This document shows positions 7,306 to 12,833 of a DNA stretch of 14,623 bases, piece after piece. The notes below the pieces were generated by a model. That model saw nothing but the letters and a program-made list of their open reading frames with translations. It searched no databases and was not told the DNA's origin. The position numbers and the translations under genes were made by a program. Every line of letters starts with the position of its first letter. Within the stretch, counting starts at the first letter, position 1. The stretch is taken from positions 1 through 14,623 of the forward strand of contig JAISIV010000005.1 in assembly GCA_031261865.1 (NCBI GenBank), written 5' to 3'. Source of the DNA: Lactobacillaceae bacterium (GTDB lineage: Bacteria; Bacillota; Bacilli; Lactobacillales; Lactobacillaceae).

Positions 7306-8172
7306 TTACCTTTTATTTTTAATAATTTCTCTTAACTCATCAGCGCTAAACCAATATTTGGAATTTGTAAAACGCGTATTTACTTCAGCACCGTCATCTT
7401 CATCTATCATTTGTTGTAATTCATCAACAGGCAAACTAGACAATGCTAAGGCGTAATATTCTTTTGGAAGTTCCTCTGACAATTTGACCGGTAAATTTTC
7501 AACAATGTTTACTTTATCTTGGCCACCAAAAATATTGTAAAGAATTACTTCTGGACTCAGACCTTCAGCTAGTTGTGCGTACAAAGGTGTGAAGTTTCCA
7601 ATCTTTTTTTCGATGTTTTCTACAGCTTCCATCGAAGTTCCAGGAAGTGTCTGAATTAGAAAGCCACCTGCTCTTTCAACCGAACCGTCTTCGTTTGCAT
7701 AAACAGAGACACCTAACAAACTTGGAATTTGCTCAGACTGAGCTAAATAATAAGTAAGGTCATCCCCAATTTCACCGCTGATTAGTTGAACTTGGCCAAC
7801 AAATGGTTTAGAGTATGGGGCCATTTTCGTAATCTTCACGAAACCATTAGTTCCAACTGTTTGTCCAACGGATTCGTTGATAAAATCTGGTCTCGGATTA
7901 CTGAGATATCCTCTAACCTCACCTTTAGTGTCCGCTTCAACAACAATATTGCCTACCGGTCCACCGCCGTTAATGAACACTTGCATTTGTTCTTCACCTT
8001 TTAATACCGATGAGGAAGCAAGTAAAGACCCGATCAAAGCGCGGCCCAGAATAACACTACCGACCTGATTCGTATTGTGTATCTCAGCAGCCTGTTTTAC
8101 TAACTCAGTAGCATCAATTAAATATGCACGAAAATCACCATTTTCAGTGACAGATTTAGCCAAATAATCCAT
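7306..8172 (-). CDS. hslO: Hsp33-family chaperone lacking all redox-switch cysteines
   Basis: 288 aa, full family length; the start MDYL matches the N-terminus of Bacillus subtilis Hsp33. The body carries Hsp33 signatures (NGGGPVGNIVVEA 68-80, KGEVRGYLSNP 83-93, GTNGFVKITK 107-116, SGEIGDDLTYYLAQSEQIPS 132-151, AGGFLIQTLPGT 168-179). Hsp33 is normally a cytoplasmic holdase turned on when four C-terminal zinc-bound cysteines (CxC and CxxC) are oxidised. Here the CxC site reads SEEL (232-235) and the CxxC site reads TRFT (266-269). The flanks (PVK before the first site, NSKYWF after the second) remain recognisable. There is no cysteine in the whole protein, so disulfide activation cannot occur. 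No Shine-Dalgarno precedes the ATG, and a TATAAT lies 7 nt upstream. It is followed by lysS after 5 bp. Confidence 0.93.
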   Translation of the reverse strand: MDYLAKSVTENGDFRAYLIDATELVKQAAEIHNTNQVGSVILGRALIGSLLASSSVLKGEEQMQVFINGGGPVGNIVVEADTKGEVRGYLSNPRPDFINESVGQTVGTNGFVKITKMAPYSKPFVGQVQLISGEIGDDLTYYLAQSEQIPSLLGVSVYANEDGSVERAGGFLIQTLPGTSMEAVENIEKKIGNFTPLYAQLAEGLSPEVILYNIFGGQDKVNIVENLPVKLSEELPKEYYALALSSLPVDELQQMIDEDDGAEVNTRFTNSKYWFSADELREIIKNKR

Positions 8173-8179
8173 AAGAAAT

Positions 8180-8185
8180 ATTATA
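8180..8185 (-). promoter_or_regulatory. -10 element of hslO, suggesting a leaderless transcript
   Basis: A perfect TATAAT is followed by 7 nt and the hslO ATG, which places the expected transcription start at or within a base or two of the A of ATG. The -35 position (about 8203-8208, TAGGAC) is poor and lies inside the upstream terminator hairpin. A promoter is required here because two terminators separate hslO from ftsH. Confidence 0.5.
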
Positions 8186-8190
8186 ACTAG

Positions 8191-8219
8191 AAAAAATCCA
8201 CAGTCCTATGACTGTGGAT
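8191..8219 (-). terminator. Rho-independent terminator after the 31-aa ORF
   Basis: A 10-bp perfect stem ATCCACAGTC/GACTGTGGAT (arms 8196-8205 and 8210-8219) with a 4-nt loop is followed on the minus strand by six T. It starts 11 bp after the stop of the small ORF, which supports that ORF as a separate transcript end. Confidence 0.9.
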
Positions 8220-8230
8220 GAATACTCTAT

Positions 8231-8326
8231 TTATTTTCTACCAAGATACTTCCACAATCTAACCAAAAACATAATAACGATGACTGATATTGCCACCAAT
8301 ATTCCAAGAAAGATATAAACGGTCAT
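8231..8326 (-). CDS. 31-aa single-helix membrane peptide (unrecognised)
   Basis: 31 codons, ATG to TAA. GAGGT lies 5 nt before the ATG, one of the strongest binding sites in the window. The peptide starts MTVYIFLGIL. Residues about 3-22 are almost entirely I, L, V, F, A, M and G, enough for one membrane helix, and the tail RLWKYLGRK is basic and aromatic. The ORF sits between the ftsH terminator and its own terminator, so it looks like a stand-alone gene. The layout (about 30 residues, one helix, charged tail) resembles type I toxin peptides, holin-like toxins, or small regulators of membrane proteins. The MTVY start recalls holin-like toxins, but the rest does not clearly match. No antisense RNA gene is evident. 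Its position directly after ftsH leaves open a role as a partner or modulator of the FtsH protease. Function unknown. Confidence 0.65.
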   Translation of the reverse strand: MTVYIFLGILVAISVIVIMFLVRLWKYLGRK

Positions 8327-8341
8327 AGTTTACCTCGCAGC

Positions 8342-8413
8342 TTTTTTGTTTTCAATGAGTTTCGGTTCATTGGACTAAAAGCATATCACGAAGTTTCCCT
8401 TGAAAACAAAAAA
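8342..8413 (-). repeat. 14-bp perfect inverted repeat in the leader of the 31-aa ORF
   Basis: TTTTTTGTTTTCAA (8342-8355) and TTGAAAACAAAAAA (8400-8413) are perfectly complementary, with 44 nt between them. The right arm overlaps the T-run of the ftsH terminator; the left arm ends 5 bp before the GAGGT site of the small ORF. In RNA started upstream it could fold into a long stem next to the ribosome binding site. A weak extended -10 (TGATATGCT) lies inside the loop. Confidence 0.55.
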
Positions 8414-8439
8414 AACATCAACCACAAGATTGATGTTTT
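8408..8439 (-). terminator. Rho-independent terminator of ftsH
   Basis: A 10-bp stem AAAACATCAA/TTGATGTTTT (arms 8412-8421 and 8430-8439) with an 8-nt loop is followed by T on the minus strand. It begins 5 bp after the ftsH stop and closes the mfd-to-ftsH run. Confidence 0.9.
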
Positions 8440-8444
8440 TAAAA

Positions 8445-10547
8445 TTATTCAGAATCAGTTTTCTTAGTAGTTTTACGTTTAGCTGGTGCCTTTTTCTTTG
8501 GTGCATCGGCCTTAGCTGACTTAGTCAATGATTCTTTTAAATCTTCGACGTCTTCTTTTTTGTTGATGGCATCACGTTTCTTCAAAGCCTCTTTAGCTTC
8601 CTCGTAACTTAGTGGTTTAGCTTCAGATTTTTCAACTTCAACGTTTTTAGGCATCTTGCCTGTCTCGAACAATGACTTAATTTCTGCTTCATCGAGAGTT
8701 TCGTATTTCAACAACGCTTTAGCAATTGCCTCATGTTGTTTCTTATATTTCTTGATGATAGAAACAGCTTGTTCGTATGCTTCACTTGTTAAACTACGAA
8801 CTTCTTCATCGATTAACTCCGCAGTCTTTTGAGAATAAGGCTGACTTTGATGGGAATCGCCAGTAAATACTGAAGCATTTCCTTCAAGTTGAACCATACC
8901 TAACTTTTCGGACATTCCATATTGAGTAACCATGCTGCGAGCAATATCTGTAGCTTGTTGGAAATCGTTTGAAGCGCCTGATGAAGCTTGCTTATTGATA
9001 AGCATTTCAGCAGCCCGTCCACCCATCAAACCAGTGATTTCGTCTTTAGCATCTTTTTCATTCAATAAGAAGCGTTCATCTTTAGGCATCATCAAGGCGT
9101 ATCCGCCAGCTCGTCCGCGAGGGACAATTGTCACCTTACGGACAACTTGGGCATCATCTAAGACCATACCGATAATTGCATGACCAGCTTCGTGGTAAGC
9201 AACTGTTTCGCGTTCTTTTTCAGTGGTCTTCTTGTCGCGCTTTGCTGGACCCGCAATTACTCTGTCTTCAGCTTCATCAATGTCAGCAGCTGTAATTTCT
9301 TTTTCGTCATTACGTGCAGCCATTAATGCGGCTTCGTTCAAGAGGTTTTCCAAATCTGCTCCAACAAAACCAGGGGTTTGTTGAGCTATAACAGCCAGAT
9401 CAACATCTTTAGCCAATGGCTTACCTTTAGCGTGAACATTAAGGATTGCTTCACGACCTTTAACATCAGGGGCTCCAACCATAATCTTTCGATCAAAACG
9501 TCCTGAACGCAACAAAGCTGGATCTAGAACATCAGAACGGTTAGTAGAAGCTAGAACAATAACACCCTCAGAACCAGAGAAACCATCCATTTCAATAAGG
9601 ATTTGGTTCAACGTTTGTTCTCGTTCGTCATTTCCACCACCCATACCGGTTCCGCGACGACGACCAACTGCGTCAATTTCCTCAATGAAAATAATTGATG
9701 GAGCAGTCTTCTTAGCATTGTCGAACAAATCTCGAACACGGCTAGCTCCAACTCCGACAAACATTTCAACGAAATCTGAACCAGACATCGAATAGAATGG
9801 CACATCGGCTTCTCCTGCTACGGCCTTAGCGAGTAATGTTTTACCAGTTCCTGGAGGGCCTTCCAATAAAGCACCCTTCGGTATGCGAGCACCTAACTTG
9901 GTGTACTTCTTAGGATCTTTTAAGAATTCAACGATTTCAACAAGTTCTTGTTTTTCTTCTTCAGCACCAGCGACGTCGGAAAAACGGACCTTGTTTGTTT
10001 TGGAATCAGCAGCCTTTGCTTTAGAACGGCCGAAGTTCATTGGATTAGAACCACTTTGTCCACCAGCACCGCCTTGACGGAGTAAGAACCAGAAGAAAGC
10101 GAACATCAAAATCAGCGGAAGAAAGCTAGTAATGAAACTTCCCCAGAAATTCGAAGGAGCGGCCAAAGTATTTATGGTTACTTTTTTATCCTGTGCAGCT
10201 TCTTTTAATTCTTTAACCGTTGTTTCAGCTGGTAATAAGTTAGCAGTGAACTTTTTTGTAGTGGTCTTCATTCCGGTGATTAAGAATGAAGTGCTCTGCT
10301 TAACTTCTTGTGCTTTTTTAAATTCACCAGTAACAGTGTAGACGCCATCACCTGGCTGAATTTGTAAGTTTTTAACCTTGCCGGAATTAATTTGCTTTAA
10401 CAATTGAGTGTTGTTAAGTGTCTTAACGTTGTCACTTCCACGACCAAAAATCATGAATAGAACAAGAAAAGCAAGAATTACGCCAAGAGTAGAACGAATT
10501 GCGCTTCGGGCGAAATTGTTGTTGTTTTTATTATTGTTATTTTTCAT
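8445..10547 (-). CDS. ftsH: ATP-dependent zinc metalloprotease FtsH
   Basis: 700 aa. FtsH is a hexameric membrane AAA+ protease for quality control of membrane and regulatory proteins. An Asn/Lys-rich start is followed by TM1 (about 18-35), an extracellular domain (36-135) and TM2 (about 136-156). The AAA module has Walker A GPPGTGKT (230-237), the pore loop MFVG (262-265), Walker B IIFIEE (285-290) and the second region of homology ending in R350 and R353. The protease has HEAGH (452-456) with probable third ligand D528. Walker B is odd: the usual first Asp of IIFIDE is Glu (E289), and the codons read clearly. The C-terminal tail (about 640-700) is Lys/Glu-rich, ending in a K/A/P tract. The ATG directly abuts the hpt stop, with GAGG 8 nt upstream. 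In Bacillus subtilis the neighbouring TilS and HprT have been reported to influence ftsH expression. Confidence 0.98.
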   Translation of the reverse strand: MKNNNNKNNNNFARSAIRSTLGVILAFLVLFMIFGRGSDNVKTLNNTQLLKQINSGKVKNLQIQPGDGVYTVTGEFKKAQEVKQSTSFLITGMKTTTKKFTANLLPAETTVKELKEAAQDKKVTINTLAAPSNFWGSFITSFLPLILMFAFFWFLLRQGGAGGQSGSNPMNFGRSKAKAADSKTNKVRFSDVAGAEEEKQELVEIVEFLKDPKKYTKLGARIPKGALLEGPPGTGKTLLAKAVAGEADVPFYSMSGSDFVEMFVGVGASRVRDLFDNAKKTAPSIIFIEEIDAVGRRRGTGMGGGNDEREQTLNQILIEMDGFSGSEGVIVLASTNRSDVLDPALLRSGRFDRKIMVGAPDVKGREAILNVHAKGKPLAKDVDLAVIAQQTPGFVGADLENLLNEAALMAARNDEKEITAADIDEAEDRVIAGPAKRDKKTTEKERETVAYHEAGHAIIGMVLDDAQVVRKVTIVPRGRAGGYALMMPKDERFLLNEKDAKDEITGLMGGRAAEMLINKQASSGASNDFQQATDIARSMVTQYGMSEKLGMVQLEGNASVFTGDSHQSQPYSQKTAELIDEEVRSLTSEAYEQAVSIIKKYKKQHEAIAKALLKYETLDEAEIKSLFETGKMPKNVEVEKSEAKPLSYEEAKEALKKRDAINKKEDVEDLKESLTKSAKADAPKKKAPAKRKTTKKTDSE

Positions 10548-11111
10548 TTATATAACCTCTGGATTAATGACTCCGACAAACGGAATATTACGCCATATTT
10601 CTTTGTAATCGAGTCCATAACCAACGACAAACTCATCCTCAATTTCAAAGCCCGCGAATTCCACTTCAACATCTGCTTTACGAACGGCCTTTTTATCGAG
10701 CATCGTAATTACCCGAGCTGACTTTGCACCCATCTCACTAACAAATAAGCGCTTTAGAAAAGCCAAACTTAAACCAGTATCAACAATGTCTTCAATAATC
10801 AGGACATCTCGATTTTTGATATCAACTGTTAACGGTGTGACAAGTTTAATTTCGCCAGTTGAAGCGGTTCCTCCGTGATAACTAGACACGTTAATAAAAT
10901 CTTGTTCAACATCGCTTTTAATGTGGCGCATAACATCGCCAGCCCACATAACAGCACCTTTAAGAACAATAACCATCACGGGTACTTGGTCAGAATTTTG
11001 GTACTCAGCATCAATTTGTTTTCCGATGCGTTGTGCTGCTTCATCGATTTGTTCATGTGTGAATAAAACTTTTGAAAAGCGGGGGTCTAATGAGGTATTT
11101 TCGGTAGTCAT
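10548..11111 (-). CDS. hpt: Hypoxanthine(-guanine) phosphoribosyltransferase
   Basis: 187 aa from the ATG at 11111. It joins hypoxanthine or guanine to PRPP to make IMP or GMP (purine salvage). The PRPP-binding motif VLIIEDIVDTGLSL is at 103-116. VLKGA (49-53), DFINVSSYHGG (71-81) and the C-terminal VGYGLDYKEIWRNIPFVGV (163-181) are family hallmarks. A GTG six codons upstream directly follows the tilS stop. I prefer the ATG because family members start close to this point and the GTG has no binding site. The only AGG-like site (AGGTG) lies about 15 nt from the ATG, so initiation may be weak or coupled to tilS termination. The stop is immediately followed by the ftsH ATG. Confidence 0.95.
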   Translation of the reverse strand: MTTENTSLDPRFSKVLFTHEQIDEAAQRIGKQIDAEYQNSDQVPVMVIVLKGAVMWAGDVMRHIKSDVEQDFINVSSYHGGTASTGEIKLVTPLTVDIKNRDVLIIEDIVDTGLSLAFLKRLFVSEMGAKSARVITMLDKKAVRKADVEVEFAGFEIEDEFVVGYGLDYKEIWRNIPFVGVINPEVI

Positions 11112-11129
11112 TTCTATATATATTAACAC

Positions 11130-12011
11130 CTAGTTATTTTTTAAGTCTATGCTTCCATTATTTTTCACTAATGTTTTTTTATCGGACAAATTTAAAGACC
11201 CATGCGGTTTTTTTGGATTTTCCAACAGATGCGAAAAGTCTTGTAATTGAGATTCTTTAATCGGCAAATCTGGCGCTGTTTCAGTAAGCCAAATACGGAG
11301 CATTTCTGGTAATTGATTATTTTCCAAATCTGATAACCAACCACCAAAGTTAGCGATATTTTCGACTGCGTTTTCATTAATACTGGTCAGCTCGGGTAGC
11401 ACTTGATTACGTATTAAATTTCTTGCAGTATATTCTGGGTCAAAATTCGTGTAATCGTCGTACCAATTCAAATTATTTTCTTTGGCATATTCTAGAATTT
11501 CATTTTTAGAAACCGTCAGCAGTGGCCGGACAATAGTTAAATGACCCATATCTCTTGTAAAGCTCATTCCTTTAAATTGGCGCCAATCGCCGCCTCTGGC
11601 TAGCTTTAGAAGAATAGTTTCAGCTTGATCATTTGCGTGATGTGCTAGAACGATTTTTTTAGTCTGATATTTTTCCGCAACCTTCTTGTAAAAGTCATAA
11701 CGGAAAACTCTTGCTGCGTTCTCAATTCCATTTTCGGAAACTTTAGACCAATCAGTGGTTTCTAAAACTAGATTGTTATGTAACGCAAAATCTTTAACAA
11801 CTTGAGTTTCGTTATTGGAATCCTCTCGAAGATGAAAATCTACGTGAGCTAACACTATATGTTGTTTCGGATTTTCAAAATAGCGAACCAATAGGTTCGC
11901 TAAAGTAATTGAGTCAACACCACCACTTATTCCGAGAATGACCTGGTCATTCCCTTCAAACAAATGATGTTTTTGAACATTTAATTGAAACGTTCGATAT
12001 AAATCTGGCAT
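11130..12011 (-). CDS. tilS: tRNA(Ile)-lysidine synthetase, short form
   Basis: 293 aa. TilS modifies C34 of the CAU-anticodon tRNA-Ile to lysidine using ATP and lysine, which switches decoding from AUG to AUA. The PP-loop SGGVDS is at 29-34 (VILGISGGVDSITLANLL). HVDFHLRE (56-63), LAHHANDQAETILLKLARGG (121-140) and the NWYDDYTNFDPEYTARNLIR region (182-201) are conserved family segments. The protein ends about 80 residues after the catalytic domain, while most Firmicutes TilS proteins are around 430-470 residues with an extra C-terminal domain. It is closer in size to the short Aquifex type. No remnant of a further domain is visible before hpt starts, so this looks like a true short form. Its ATG overlaps the divIC stop (TAATG), giving translational coupling. 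Confidence 0.94.
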   Translation of the reverse strand: MPDLYRTFQLNVQKHHLFEGNDQVILGISGGVDSITLANLLVRYFENPKQHIVLAHVDFHLREDSNNETQVVKDFALHNNLVLETTDWSKVSENGIENAARVFRYDFYKKVAEKYQTKKIVLAHHANDQAETILLKLARGGDWRQFKGMSFTRDMGHLTIVRPLLTVSKNEILEYAKENNLNWYDDYTNFDPEYTARNLIRNQVLPELTSINENAVENIANFGGWLSDLENNQLPEMLRIWLTETAPDLPIKESQLQDFSHLLENPKKPHGSLNLSDKKTLVKNNGSIDLKNN

Positions 12012-12433
12012 TATTTCGTGGTTGGAATATTGAATAGCACTTCGCCGTCCTTAGTGTAACGGTATTTGTCTCTAAGGACTGATTCGAGATATTCCGGATT
12101 TTTCAAATTTTTATTTTGTAGATTCAACTCTGCGTTATTCTTTTTGACTTTTTTATAAGTTGTTTTAGCATCATTGATCTGATTTTGGACACTTCTGATT
12201 TCTAAAGAAATTTTAACTACGCTAACAGTAAATCCAGCAAGCATCGCTACAATAACGACCCTGACAGCTGTTCGAATTGCTTTTTGGATCTTAGAAACCT
12301 TACTTACACGTTTTTTATTTCTTGGATTATTCTGACGAATTTCTCTTTGAATCTCAGGATTCAAAACATTCGCCGAAACCGGACGCATGTAAGGTGCATT
12401 ATTAGGAAATTGTTCTTGTGGATTCGCAGCCAT
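12011..12433 (-). CDS. divIC: Septum formation initiator DivIC/FtsB family
   Basis: 140 aa, bitopic membrane protein of the divisome that partners FtsL and DivIB. A long basic cytoplasmic N-terminus (1-54, rich in N, Q, P, R and K) precedes a membrane helix at about 55-73. A coiled coil follows (about 76-112, SLEIRSVQNQINDAKTTYKK onward), then the conserved end NPEYLESVLRDKYRYTKDGE (112-131) and a short tail. The ATG has only a weak purine stretch (AAAAGAAA) upstream. Its position between rqcP and tilS is that of the Bacillus/Lactobacillus cluster, except that the S1-domain gene yabR is missing: the divIC stop overlaps the tilS start. Confidence 0.93.
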   Translation of the reverse strand: MAANPQEQFPNNAPYMRPVSANVLNPEIQREIRQNNPRNKKRVSKVSKIQKAIRTAVRVVIVAMLAGFTVSVVKISLEIRSVQNQINDAKTTYKKVKKNNAELNLQNKNLKNPEYLESVLRDKYRYTKDGEVLFNIPTTK

Positions 12434-12459
12434 TTTCTTTTGACTTTATTAGAGTAAAA

Positions 12460-12471
12460 GCATCCGGATGC
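12460..12471. repeat. 12-bp palindrome between rqcP and divIC
   Basis: GCATCCGGATGC is a perfect palindrome in the 97-bp gap, 27 bp before the divIC ATG, followed on the minus strand by TTTT. It is too short with too small a loop to be a convincing terminator. A protein-binding site is possible, as is chance. I see no other structure in this gap apart from a weak TTGAAT/TACTCT pair around the palindrome. Confidence 0.3.
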
Positions 12472-12530
12472 ATATTCAAATGGTTTAAGGTAATCCTAAT
12501 CTTTTCTTAAAACTAAGTCACACTTTGTGG

Positions 12531-12833
12531 TTAAAAATTTCTAAATTCATCCACATTGATTTCTCCGGTTGCCTTGCGCTCACGCTTGGTTTCGCTGACG
12601 ATTTCGTACATGTCTAACGCGTCTTCTTTTTTAACAATTTCAGGAACGCTTAGGACTTTTACTTCAACTATTTTGCCACCATAGGTAAGTTCTAAAACAT
12701 CCCCTGAACCCACGTTTGTAGCGGATTTAGCTACCTTACCGTTAACCAAAACTCTTCCGGCGTCAGCAAATTCTTTAGCTAATGTTCTCCGTTTTACCAA
12801 TCTGGAGTTTTTTAAATATTTATCTAATCTCAT
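12531..12833 (-). CDS. rqcP: RqcP (YabO-type S4-domain ribosome quality control factor)
   Basis: 100 aa. The N-terminal S4 RNA-binding domain (about 1-60) begins MRLDKYLKNSRLVKRRTLAK, closely matching Bacillus subtilis YabO/RqcP. RqcP helps RqcH extend stalled nascent chains with C-terminal alanine tails on 50S subunits. Family features continue with GRVLVNGKVAKSATNVGSGD (27-46) and KKEDALDMYEIV (68-79). The C-terminus (about 80-100) is longer than in B. subtilis, which has about 86 residues. The start ATG overlaps the mfd stop (ATGA), so translation is coupled; the order mfd - rqcP - divIC is conserved in Firmicutes, although intervening genes found in relatives are missing here. Confidence 0.94.
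   Translation of the reverse strand: MRLDKYLKNSRLVKRRTLAKEFADAGRVLVNGKVAKSATNVGSGDVLELTYGGKIVEVKVLSVPEIVKKEDALDMYEIVSETKRERKATGEINVDEFRNF

Noticed and set aside
8173..8444. Possible riboswitch or tRNA in the ftsH-hslO gap
   Set aside because: The gap is explained by two terminators, the 31-aa ORF and an inverted repeat. No tRNA cloverleaf or known aptamer core is visible.
12460..12471. Terminator between rqcP and divIC
   Set aside because: The 12-bp palindrome allows only a 4-bp stem with a 4-nt loop and a short T-run, so co-transcription of rqcP and divIC remains more likely.
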